A stretch of DNA of 64,000 bases, taken from contig NC_092679.1 in assembly GCF_964355755.1 (NCBI RefSeq), positions 18,900,932 to 18,964,931 on the forward strand, given 5' to 3'. Both the position numbers and the translations under genes were made by a program. How positions within the stretch are numbered: position 1 is the stretch's first letter; every line of letters begins with the position of its first letter. The notes beneath the pieces are model-generated. The model was not told where the DNA came from. It did no database searches and saw only the letters and a program-made list of their open reading frames with translations. Of this stretch, positions 1 through 11,069 are shown in pieces. The DNA comes from Antedon mediterranea. Its lineage: Eukaryota > Echinodermata > Crinoidea > Comatulida > Antedonidae.

Positions 1-1079
1 CACGGAAGTGTTATTGTTATGTTTGGAGCTCCGTAAGAGTTATTTAAACGTAAATGCTTGTTATAATACAAACATGTTATTATCTTTTGTTTCTAGTTGA
101 AACCATCATCATCATCATCATTATCATCATCAGTAAAGTCAGTCTTTATTCAATAGCTGATCATCATCAGCGTCATTATCGTGATCTTCATCACATCGGC
201 AAGTTGCCATGGCCATCGCCATTGAGAGTTGAATAAAGTGTTTAAATTGATGCGTTACAAGTTGTCTGAGATTGTTTATTTGATTGTTCAAGTGAAAACC
301 TACGCCCAACAGTAGAGGCTGTTACATATATATATAGCATATATTGTATATAATAATATACATGTGTTTTATATATATAACAAAATTCCTCTTCCTATCT
401 CCTATACTTGCACTGTATTTATTTCAGTTACTAACACATGTACTGTACATGAAGAATCAAGACAAGTTTTATTATATATATATATATATACATTATAATA
501 TTGTTAATTTAATTGTTTAATTTATATAGTCATAATTTTGAATTCATAAAATGAAAAAGTAAAGCAAAAAGCATTATATCTGAGAATCTGAGTTTTCTAG
601 AGACACCCAGTATTGTAAAATAACAGTAACTGAATAATTGTAAGTCAGTTATTAATATAAAAATTGTTATTAATGTGGTATTTAATATAAGATATTTCAC
701 TAACACTTAGATAATGCATGATACAACCCCAGTTGTGCATTCCCCTATTTCCTTGCACACTGGTATTGTTGCCCCCTTCCCCATTTTTTTATAAAGGAAA
801 TGGAAACACAAAGGTAGGTTACTAACGCAGCAAGACATCGCTTCGAGCATCCAAGCATCAAAACAAGTAAGATTTATATTTGCTAGGCTGTAGAATGATT
901 CATTCCTTTTTTTGTGTGTGTTTTGTCAGCTGTATCCCTGTTTCTTGCCATGATGCATATAATGGCACCTTTTTGTTCTTTTTTTAGATATCCTTTATTT
1001 TTTTGTTTATATTCTCAGGTATGCTTTCTATTTAGATGATGATTTTTGAATAAAATTTAAATGAAATAAAAATTGTCTT
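1..1079. other. Gene-free AT-rich stretch
   Basis: I see no supportable exon here. There is a degenerate ATC/ATT trinucleotide run around 105-135, TA-dinucleotide runs near 327-340 and 470-490, and otherwise AT-rich sequence. Short reading frames on both strands show no recognisable family motif. The first bases could belong to the end of a gene lying to the left, but nothing proves it. Confidence 0.5.
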
Positions 1080-2245
1080 GCTTGTTTCATATTATTATAT
1101 TATTATTTTTTATAAATCAAAGAAATAAAAGAACATTTAAAAATTTAAAATGTTGTCTTTGCGTCCATTTATTTAATTAATAAGAATTGGTGATTCAGTG
1201 AAAAATAAAATTTTTAAAAAAAGAACTGTCTTTGTCTTTTTTTCATTATTGTTTTCTATAAATCACAGAAATAAAATGTTTTTAAGATTTAATATGTTGT
1301 CTTTGCATCCATTTATTTATTTAATAAGAATTGATGATTCAGTGAAAAATAAAAAAAATAAATAAACTGTCTTCGTCTTTTTTTCATTATTGTTTTCTAT
1401 AAATCACAGAGATAGAATATGTTTACAAATAAAAAGTTGTCTTTGCGTCTATTTATTTAATTAATAAGAATTGGTGATTCAATGAAAAATAAAATTTTAA
1501 AAAAGAACTGTCTTCGTCTTTTTTTCATTATTGTTTTCTATAAATCACAGAAATAAAATGTTTTTGAGATTTAATATGTTGTCTTTGCGTCCATTTATTT
1601 ATTTAATAAGAATTGGTGATTCAGTGAAAAATAAAATAAAAAAAAAAAGAACTGTCTTTGTCTTTTTTTCATTATTGTTTTCTATAAATCACAGAAATAA
1701 AATGTTTTTAAGATTTAATATGTTGTCTTTGCGTCCATTTATTTATTTAATAAGAATTGGTGATTCAGTGAAAAAAAAAGAAAAAAAAAAGAACTGTCTT
1801 TGTCTTTTTTTTTCATTATTGTTTTCTGTAAATCACAGAAATAAAATGTTTTTAAGATTTAATATGTTGTCTTTGCGTCCATTTATTTATTTAATAAGAA
1901 TTGGTGATTCAGTGAAAAATAAAATAAACTGTCTTCGTCTTTTTTTTATTATTGTTTTCTATAAATCACAGAAATAGAATATGTTTACAATTAAAAAGTT
2001 GTCTTTGCGTCTATTTATATAATTAATAAGAATTGGTGATTCAATGAAAAATAAAATTTAAAAAAAGAACTGTCTTCGTCTTTTTTTCATTATTGTTTTC
2101 TATAAATCACAGAAATAAAATGTTTTTGAGATTTAATGTTGTCTTTGCGTCCATTTATTTATTTAATAAGAATTGGTGATTCAGTGAAAAATAAATGAAA
2201 AGATGAAACTGTCTTCATCTTTGTTTCATTATTGTTTTCTATAAG
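1080..2245. repeat. ~141-bp tandem repeat, about 8 copies, with higher-order structure
   Basis: A unit containing AACTGTCTT(T/C)GTC, then ATTATTGTTTTCTATAAATC, then TTGTCTTTGCGTC and AATTGGTGATTCAGTG recurs. AACTGTC starts near 1223, 1365, 1506, 1650, 1792, 1927, 2068 and 2207, a spacing of 135-144 bp. Diagnostic variants repeat every fourth unit: GAATATGTTTACAA follows 1365 and 1927, and TTTTTGAGATTT follows 1506 and 2068. This implies a ~562-bp four-unit higher-order repeat. The 148-residue open frame at 1531-1977 is a by-product of the repeat and not a gene. Confidence 0.9.
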
Positions 2246-2953
2246 TCACAGAAAATAAACTATTGTTTTATTAGTGCTGTTTCTACAGTATATCATTATC
2301 ACAGTTCCATTTTAAAATTTTGATTTAAAGAATTTTAAGGAATTGGATCTGTTATTGTATTGATTCCTCATTTTCAAAAAGAATGATTTCACTCAATAAT
2401 GCTAGGGAACAGTGAAATTGCAATTCACTCTTCCTGATAACACATGTTGTTTAATAATACTGTAGTACCTTCTCTATGAGATAGGTGAAATGAATTTACT
2501 TTCAGAATTTCTGGGTTAGCACCTATAAGAAGTTTAATGCATCCAAGACTCAACTCAACAAGGAATGCAGTATTCAATGAGTGTCGGTAGGTATGCAAGA
2601 CGAAGAACATTAATGAAACAAAAAGACTGTACAGTTTTAACATATTTATTAAATCAAATAATGTAATAGAATTTCCCTAGTTAAATATTTATTTACATTT
2701 ATTACACCTAGATGATCCATATTTTCTTTTACCGTGATATAAATTTATGGATTGCCATGATTGTTTCCCATTGAAGTTTCATGATTATTTACTTTTTTAC
2801 CTGTACTCCAGAAGACGATTGTAGAATAACAACAACCAACTCTCTACTTTATTCATTTTCAGGAATCACATGGTGTACTGTAAAATTTGCATTAACCATT
2901 TATTTTTTTAAATTCCTTTAGGATTTTCAGCTCAATTCTTCCTGTGAAATGTA
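2246..2953. other. Intergenic, probable CCS 3' flank
   Basis: No exon is evident. The part nearest 2953 is downstream of the CCS stop codon on the minus strand and probably includes its 3' UTR. A short minus-strand frame at 2425-2643 has no recognisable features and is not called. Confidence 0.45.
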
Positions 2954-5480
2954 TTATAACAAACTTTGTTGCTGTCTTTTTGGTCCTGCAAGTGGCACAT
3001 CTCTTTCGTCCCAGATTGCGACACCATCACACTGGCAAAATTTCTTTGGATTCTGAAAAAGGCCCGCAGATCTTGCAACAATTCCGCAGGAAAGTCTAGA
3101 GATTATGGATGAAAGTAATGAGAGAAATAAAAAAGGTAATAACTTTACCAGCGTTCTGCAAACTTGTTATCTTGCGGCCTAAAATTTCGATTTTCCGGAC
3201 TACCCAGCTAGACCAACATAATTTTGCAAATATAAAATGGATGAAATGAATGATAGAAATAATCAAAAAGGTAGTAGTACTAGATTCTAGACTCTCAAAC
3301 TCTATGAAAACTTCTCCCAAATCTATATTCTTATTATCCAAATATTATATTTTACCATTGAGAAATATTATCATTATTTGGAATACCATCATACCAGACA
3401 TTATGTCAGCCGAAGCAGGGAGATGCATTTTTCACCTCCCTGGCTCAACGATGTTTGGTGTTAGAGAGTTATTACATTACGCATCATTGATTATTGTGAG
3501 GACGCTGTTAGCCTAATAAATTATAAATTAACACTGAAATGTTGAAATAAATCAAATATCTTACCCAACCCCACTGTTTCCATCGACCTTTGATTCAGGT
3601 TTGTTTCCTCGTCCTAGGTCATCTTGCGACTCATGGACTACCAAGGACCGACCAATAATATCCCAAACTTTAACCTTATCATCTTCTAAGCGGAAATTAG
3701 CCCGACCATTTTCATCAGCAACTACATTACCAAGATCTCCAACATGCTAAACAGAGAATCAGTTAAGATCATCTAATACAGATACATGGAATATAATTGA
3801 AATATAAAATACAGCTGAGCCAGTCGGGAGGGGCTTAAAATTTAAGATCACAAAGCTGTATTGTTGGTATTATCGGGGAGATTTCCGAAGATTTAGGACC
3901 AAAATTCATCTTGTTAATTCATTGTGCACATGCAGGAATATTGGGTCATCCCTCTTCCTCAACTAGACACCGGTTTCATTTGGTTTCTAGGTCCAGGCCA
4001 CGACCTACGATACATCAATTGACCTGACCTAGGTTGGTCAAAAGTGCCCTATTGCAATCAGAACTGTACCGATGAGTTTTAGCACTGCTATCAGTGTACA
4101 AGAATGAATAGTTGGTAATAACAACATACCCTTTCCTTGTCTCCTGGTGCACCATGCCTTCTACTGTGAGGGTTGTAATGAGAACCGCAACTGCAATTAG
4201 AAAATTACTCTTTCAAATTGTGTAGTTTTTATTACGTAATATAAAAAAAAGTGGTTTATACAATTAGATTTACAGGTATTTGCATATTTATGACACAGTT
4301 TAATTGCATACCTTTGGCATCCATTGGATAAATCGCCAAACTCATGAATAGCCAATCCATGTGGACCAGGTTTCAAATTGTCTAGTGTTCCTTCTATGAC
4401 ACATGTGTCTTCAGAAATCTGTAGAAATCGAAACACTCCTTGTACAAAACTAGGACCTTGTAGCATAGAAACTGCTGCCCCTAAATGCTGAACACCTGGA
4501 AAAAATGCAAATTTATATTAGTATTTGTTGATTAAAAGTATATCCCTTCAAACATGCTAATTCCAATATTATACGATTCCTATTTTCGGGCACTGTTTGT
4601 TATGAATGTATTTATTATACCATTTAATGCAAATGTACTGTTCATGAGCTACAATAACTAGTGCAAAAACATGGTAATAAGATCATTTGTTAGCTAAAAA
4701 AATTTTTTATTCTAACACCTTTATCTGAATCGATAGATCCATGCCCTTTCAAAGCTGCTCTTCTTCCGGTGCTTTCCAGTAGGCTCTTGACATCTGATGT
4801 GGACAAGGTCGTCTCCACTAACACTTGTTGTTGATTTAGATCTACAGAAACCGATTTTATATCTGTAAAAATATAAATTGATAAATAAATAAAGACATGT
4901 CAATTTACATGCATAATTTAAAAAAAAGAAAACTTTATATTTTCCGGTTACACAATAAAAAGTTACAGGAGTGCTTTATTGTTCAATGTTGGTTTCTTTT
5001 CATTATTATTTTTATCTCATTCTCACCTGGATTATTTTTTAAAGTATTTTCTATTGTTGATTGGCAACTCATGCATGTCATATTGACAGCAAACTCCATC
5101 TGAAAAGGTGGAACATTTTTAAATTAAAAAATACCATACAAAAACATTGGATTATAAATTAGGCTAGGCCTATGTGTCCAGGTACTCCATCGTTCTAAAT
5201 TGTTTATTATAATAACAAAAATACTGTAGAAGTATTATTATTAATTAGATCCAATCCAGACTAGGCCTAGGCTACATGGTTACTGCGCGCGGCAGCTGCT
5301 GGCTCTAGGTTTAGGGACAGGGTAGCAGCAGATATAACCTAGGCCTAGGCTAGACTAGCCTAGGCCGACCGTTTGTTTGGGCGACCTGCTATAGGCCTAG
5401 TGAAACCAGGCTAGGCCCAGGGGAAGCTTAATTTAAAATTTAAAAACATTATTAAGTCATACCACTGTTGGTGTGGCCAT
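2954..5480 (-). CDS. CCS: Copper chaperone for superoxide dismutase
   Basis: Seven minus-strand exons: 5480-5463, 5099-5027, 4862-4719, 4495-4312, 4190-4130, 3746-3565, 3095-2954. They join in phase to 804 nt (267 aa; the human protein is 274 aa). CCS delivers Cu(I) to cytosolic SOD1 and oxidises its disulfide. Domain 1 is HMA-like, with the metal site MTCMSC in residues 7-20. Domain 2 is SOD-like, from GVQHLGAAV to GNSGVG, with zinc-type ligands in SHYNPHSRRHG and ERHVGDLGN. Domain 3 ends with the CxC thiol pair in KKFCQCDG, preceded by ARSAGLFQNP, typical of animal CCS. The start is the ATG of an 18-nt first exon encoding MATPTV; a second in-frame ATG opens exon 2. In domain 2 the first copper-type histidine is replaced (GLAIHEFGD). 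The gene lies 306 bp from MBIP, head-to-head. Confidence 0.93.
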
Positions 5481-5786
5481 TGTTCCCCTTAAAACAAGAT
5501 AAGCCCCAATCTAGATCTACTTTCGTGGTTGTTCATGCGTGAACAACGAAATTTCATTTTTATCGTGTGAATGTGAAAACATGGAACCTCAACAAGTCCA
5601 CCCAGCTTGCGAACCGTAATTTACCATTGTTTACCACCAGCCTCTAGTAGGCTACTAGTCAAGTGTGTTGTTTTTGAGAGGCTAGGAAATTGTTAAAAGA
5701 ACTGGTCTAATATATAGCCTTATTCCTTATTTACAAACGTATTTGGTTGATTATTCATTTATAAAGTTCTCTTTAATTGTTGTACA
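5481..5786. promoter_or_regulatory. Putative bidirectional promoter, CCS / MBIP
   Basis: Only 306 bp separate the CCS start (-) from the MBIP start (+), so both promoters and 5' UTRs must fit here. I see no clear TATA box. Just inside CCS intron 1 (about 5160-5420) lies a GC-richer block with repeated AGGCCTA and CTAGGC palindromes. Shared regulation is inferred from geometry only. Confidence 0.5.
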
Positions 5787-8700
5787 ATGGCAGAAAAGGT
5801 CGTAGATATTATACAGGCGTTTTTAAAGTTTTTTGCAGAGGTTAGAAAAATTGATCAACATCACTTCCACTTGCTTGGCCTTGACTTGCATTTCCTCCTC
5901 TCTAAGGCCTACTCCAATGATGAGTGATGGGATGGATGATGGGGGTCTTGGGTACCTAGTCTAGACATAGTGAGGCCTACAATAGCTAAGCTAGGCTAAA
6001 ATATTGTAAAGAAATGAAATAATTTAGTACTTATAAATATTCGATTAATTAAAGCATTTACATCGGTTCAATCTCAAATTAAAATGTGGGTTTTGCGGTA
6101 GTACTAGTATAGTATAATAATTTACAAAAGTGTTTTTCAAAATATTGAAAAAAAAATACAGACAACTTTAACTATACTTTGTTGTTTTTGTCTACAGGCG
6201 AAATTAAACCATTGTGTGTCTTTAACGGTAGATTATAATCAACTATCATTGGTCTCGCTGTCCATTGAAGAGCTATGTAATTATATGACAAACTTATCAC
6301 AAGACATTCAGGTAAGCTCAGTGTCGAAGGTTAAATGATTATATTGCGAACCTTATTATTTTTCCTCAATAAAATTGTTTAAAATTTATGTTTAAATTTG
6401 AACAAATTCTCTTTTTAACACCCTTTCATTCCCTTCATTGAATAAAAAAGAAATTGACACTGATGGATGGCAACAAAATTACATTTTTTTTTTCAGAAAC
6501 TTGTTGGTGCATTCAGGATAGAGACTGGAGACTCCAAGGAAGAAGGAACTGCAACACCCCCTCAAGGTCCATCAGAAATGACATCCCAACCTATTGATAA
6601 GAAGCCAGTTTTTGTCACAGATCCGTCATTTGTCCAAATCATAGCATCAAAAGAGGAGGTTTGTCTTTTGCATGAAATGTTTTAACAATACTAAACTTTA
6701 TGTGACAAAAAATGTGATGTGCCCATATATGGACATATTGACATCATATGAATACCCATCATATGATCACTACCATATTTTGGCACATCACACTCATTGA
6801 TTGTAAAACTAGCTTGATAGTTAAAACGCCTTTAAATAGAGTCAGTTTGAATGCATTCATTTCAGTACACTAAATTTGTTGCTTGGAAGTAGTGGTTGTT
6901 TATGTTTTAAAAACGTTTGTTTTTTTCAAATTCTTTCATGAAAGATTGACCGAAGAATCAAAGCATTCTTTGAAAGAAAACAAGTAGATGTGGATGAAAA
7001 CAACAAACGTGAATTCTGTTCCGTTATTTCTCCTGAAAATGAAGTTGCAACATCGTGTGCAAGAACAGATGCTGTATTTAAGCCTGTAAATGGTTGTAAA
7101 AGTCATGTCAAAGGTCAGTTGCTTAAACTACCAGTGTTGCAGACTTTTAGTTATCTTCATGTTAGTGAGCTTTCCTTTTGGAATGATCAAAGTTTCAATA
7201 GTTTAATAGAGCAGGACTTATATGCATGCACTGATTTAAATTTAAAAAATTAAAAGTGCAGTCCATCTTTTTAAGGAGTGTCTGCGTGATCACGCTCCTC
7301 TGCGCTCCATAACAACCTCTAAAGCCCTGTCTACACTATCAATCTAATTTGACGAAAAAGTGTGATGTGCCCAAATATAGTAGTGATATGTCCAAATATG
7401 GTAGTGATATGACATCATCATGTCCATATAAACGTGCATCACATTTTTTTTGTCACAAGTTTAATAGTGTAGGCAGAGCTATATGATGGACCGAAAGCTC
7501 ATTTTTTATGTATACCTCCAATTTCCACAAGAAAATTGAAATGTATGTACAACATTTTGTTTAAAGTCTCAAGAGTAGTCAATCCATATGGACCGCAGAC
7601 AAGACCATCAACAATGAACCAGTCTACTTCCAGAAACAATAAACAATCAAATCAAGATTTGCCCAGTAGCCTTGAGGAGAGACTTAGTAATATAGAGACA
7701 CATATCAAACTGAAACAAGGTACAATAATACTTGGTGTTTTCAATTTCATTTAAATCAAATAGGTTACAGTATACAATACAATACTAGTTATTTGGATAT
7801 TGAATGCATTTCTACCAATACTCTTTTTATAGGTCAAGTACCAAAGAACATTTACTCAAGGTTAAAAGTAATGGAGCAGAGGATACTACAACTGGAAGGG
7901 ACCTCACCAGAATACTTTTCGACAGAGGTATAAAGGCTTGCGTTACAGTAGTTACAAAATCCTGATTCAACAGATTTTCATGTGTTTTTAAAACACTATT
8001 TGTATTCAAACTTTCCCAAAAGCCCATTCTCAATTATCGTTTAGATACACATGAATTTTCATTTTATGTCAACAGTTAGAAATAGTAAAACCTCAGACCT
8101 TCCAAGTTTCCCAATATTTCAAGTGATATCCCGCTAAAGGTGCAATTTCATCCAATAGTGAAAAAGTTTACTAGGTCCTTTTTGTTTTTATGTTGATTAT
8201 AATATTATCAGAATTTATTTTAACAAAATTATTGTACCCTCTATAGCTAAGCCTAACCTTTATTAACAGTGCTGTACCCACCCTACGCTCGCGCTAAGGT
8301 CAAATTTTCGTTCGCCAAAATGGCGAAAGGTTTTGAAAAACATTAGCCAAATTGAAAATCCTTTAGCCAAATTTAAAAAACCATAACAATTCGAAAAAAA
8401 GTTTATTAAATAAATAATGCATGTATTTTTTAAATATTTTATTTCTTTTACATTTATATTATTATTAGGTATCCCAATGAACCTGATTTTCGTTACCGGG
8501 ATTTTAACACGTTCGTGAAATTTCAAAAAGTGACGTGTCTTTGAAGTTAAAAATATACTATTTCTTATGTACCCATGAGAATAAAAATTATATGCCTGGA
8601 AAGATCTTGTTTAAGGGATTATTTTTATATATTTATAATCTATGTTTATTAAATATTTTAATAGAAAACGCGAGTTAAAAATGAGGTACAAAAGCCGGCG

Positions 8701-10365
8701 AGCCGAAATCCGCGCGCTAAAAATAACTTTGGAAAACACCTACCCATTTTCGCACCCGATCGCACGAGGTCCATAATAGGTGGTGGAGTAATTTTTGTTG
8801 CATGTTATCAGGCTTTAAATACTCTTTATTTTGATATGTAAATCGGTTATTATTATTATGTACATCCGCCTCAAATGTCAATTTTAACGATAAAAATTGA
8901 ATTTTTTAGTCTTTCTCATTATCAAAATCTGGCTAATTTAGTATTGAATTGAAGCTAATTTATATTTCTGTTTGATAAAACACATCGTTTTATTTGACTT
9001 TGCGTGGGCCTCGTGCGAAGAGGCCAACAAGACCAACCCCTGAAAAAAATAATCCCAACCATAAATATCAGTGTTTACCATTTTCCTTACGGGGGATTCA
9101 GTTCTCCGCTTATTACTAAATTACCGTCGCCCAGGCAATGTGCATGGTATGCATGTATTAGCGCGTTAATTAATGATTGGATAACCCCCGCAGTGGACTG
9201 TTCCATTTTCTGAACTAGTCTTCGCCGCACACGAGGCATGTCGAAAAATGTCACCTCTCATCATGGAATATTTGCTTCGAAACGTCAATTTTACCGATTT
9301 ATTAAATTATTTAATAATTGGAATATTTATCAATCTATTATATAAAACAAGAAATGTACCGCAGAAATTTAAGAAGCTTTGAATTTGCTATGCAGCGGCC
9401 GTAACCCATTCTATGTAGGCGGCCGAAACGCGCTTTGGCCATGGTTGCCGTTGCAGTATACGCTGTTTCTTAGCTATTCAATTTAAAGCGCAACTTTCGG
9501 TTAGAATAATCGAAAGGGAAATAAAATTAAACATGTTAACATTATACTATTGAGGTAATTACTTTGTTAAATTTAAAATTCCCCTTTTTAAATAACAGAA
9601 CAGCCTCGTTTATGGAAGTATTCGTCCACATGTTTCTGTTTACATTTTCTTCTCGAAGTTCATTTTCTACGTCGAAGAATAGGTAGGGACTTCCCCTTTT
9701 ATTCGCTCATCATCACGTCGACGACGGCCGGCCACGAACCTATTAAAACGTCATCGAGGCACGCTCTGCGCATGTTTAAACAGAACTAAAAAAATTAACA
9801 CGGCGATCGTGACGTCGTCACATAAAATGCTGTTGTGGTAAAAAGTGTACCCGAGTCAGAAAGTACCGAAGTGTGGCGAATTCTCGCTCCCATAAGAAGT
9901 CACGCCGACCAGGCTAGGCCTAGGCTTGGTAATGTATTTTCGCCAATTTGGCGAACGAGGCAATAATTATTTTCGCCAAATGGAGACTCCAGTCGCCATT
10001 GGCTAATTGGCGAGCGGTTAGCGCGAGCATAGCCACCAGAAATAAAGTGATCGCAAGAAAAGAGAACAATCTCTGTGCAGGCCACAGTGTTGTCGTTCAA
10101 GGCCTGTGAAATAGTGTTCTTCCCAACCGTACTTGTGGTTATGGCCCTTATAAAGTCTCCCTAATATTTCATTTTCCCAAGTTTGCACACCTCTGTAACA
10201 TTGTGTTCTTTTTATCAGTGTTCACCTCGCAAGAAACCAAAATTTGAGTTGGAGAGCAGACAAGGATGTAACATTTCGATCAGTGATATCGATGACCGAA
10301 TCCAAGAGTTGAAGGAAAGCTTACGGATGAAACAGGAATTTGGAAAGAGATTAGGCCAAACCTGA
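5787..10365 (+). CDS. MBIP: MAP3K12-binding inhibitory protein 1-like
   Basis: Seven exons: 5787-5840, 6198-6311, 6497-6658, 6945-7113, 7567-7719, 7833-7927, 10219-10365. They join in phase to 894 nt (297 aa; the human protein is about 344 aa). Family-typical segments are ENNKREFCSV, CARTDAVFKP, KSHVK then VSRVVNPYGPQTRP, a leucine/charged segment EERLSNIETHIKL, ILQLEGTSPEYF, and a terminal DIDDRIQELKESL coiled coil. These match MBIP, a subunit of the ATAC histone acetyltransferase complex that also binds and restrains the dual leucine zipper kinase MAP3K12. It should act in nucleus and cytoplasm. The last intron (7928-10218) is enlarged by a TIR element at about 8277-10037. The gene is divergent from CCS and convergent with KIZ. 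AATAAA near 10688 could be its polyadenylation signal. Confidence 0.92.
6692..6822. mobile_element. Degenerate MITE, GTCTACACTATC family
   Basis: It contains ACTTTATGTGACAAAAAATG, GTGATGTGCCC, TATATGGACAT and GGCACATCACAC, as in better copies elsewhere in the window. The outer TIRs are eroded. It lies in an MBIP intron just after the exon ending at 6658. Confidence 0.6.
7319..7482. mobile_element. MITE, GTCTACACTATC family
   Basis: The left end AAAGCCCTGTCTACACTATC and right end ATAGTGTAGGCAGAGCT are inverted repeats. The inside has GTGATGTGCCCAAATAT and CATCATGTCCATAT. It lies in the MBIP intron before exon 5 and is flanked by TA on both sides. Confidence 0.8.
8277..10037. mobile_element. 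Probable TIR element (~1.76 kb) in MBIP intron 6
   Basis: The left end carries CTACGCTCGCGCTAA and the right end its inverse with one change (TTAGCGCGAGCATAG). Just inside each end is a palindrome: TTCGCCAAAATGGCGAA at about 8311 on the left and TTCGCCAATTTGGCGAA at about 9937 on the right. Further TTGGCGA/TAGCCAA half-sites surround both. Base composition is more GC-rich than the intron around it. No reading frame beyond ~90 codons with a recognisable transposase motif is present, so it looks non-autonomous. I could not define a target-site duplication, so the exact ends are approximate. Confidence 0.6.
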
Positions 10366-11069
10366 TATTGTTTGATTGATAGGTAAAACCTACTGTTAGC
10401 AATGGATATAGCGTTTGAGATTTGTTTGTAATGAAATTAGAATGATTACATATAGTGCCTACATGGAGCTGGACTACAAGAACCATTGTTATGCAGGAAA
10501 TTTATCTGTAAGTGGTTGGTCAAATGAAAAGGATAAAATTGTGTTATAAGAGCTGGTGTTATTTTAGAAAATTACCTGTTTAGAATTATCACAAATTCAT
10601 TTGAACAACCCATGAAGCTGGACTACAAGAACCAGTGTTATTAACCAGATTGTAATCTGTGAATGGTAGTTCGTCAAATGACAAGGATAAATAAACAAGC
10701 TCCACAATATTTATTTAATAGTACATTTACTTTAAAATAATTTATTACCAAAAATTAAAAATATCACACAATCTAAAATGATTGTACAAAAATTAAGTAT
10801 TCATTTATTATAAAAATTAAATGGCATAATGTACTTCCCAAGGTGACTTTCTGTGTAAAGCAATGGCTAAATGATTGCATAGGAGGAATGTTTTGTAATT
10901 AAATATAACTTACTTCCTGCATTTATTATTTACAAACCTAATCACACACATCAACTGGCACGTACAGTACAAAAAGTTGATAACAAAAAGCTGGGCAAGA
11001 ATAAGCATATTTAAACAGTAGTTTGGTACTGTGTACCTTGATAATAAATTTATTTACAATTGAACTGTC
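10366..11069. other. Convergent 3' region between MBIP and KIZ, with an internal duplication
   Basis: It holds the 3' flanks of MBIP (+) and KIZ (-). A ~150-bp segment is imperfectly duplicated: AGCTGGACTACAAGAACCA occurs near 10466 and 10616, each followed about 45 bp later by (T/C)GTCAAATGA-AAGGATAAA. An AATAAA on the plus strand near 10688 and AATAAA on the minus strand at 11054-11049 suit the two genes' poly(A) sites. I see no further gene. Confidence 0.6.
11049..11054 (-). terminator. Polyadenylation signal of KIZ
   Basis: AATAAA on the minus strand begins about 15 nt after the KIZ stop codon (11070-11072). This would make the 3' UTR very short if used. Confidence 0.5.

Noticed and set aside
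1531-1977. 148-codon plus-strand reading frame
   Set aside because: It is the 141-bp tandem repeat read in frame (three near-identical peptide units) with no start context, splice context or family resemblance.
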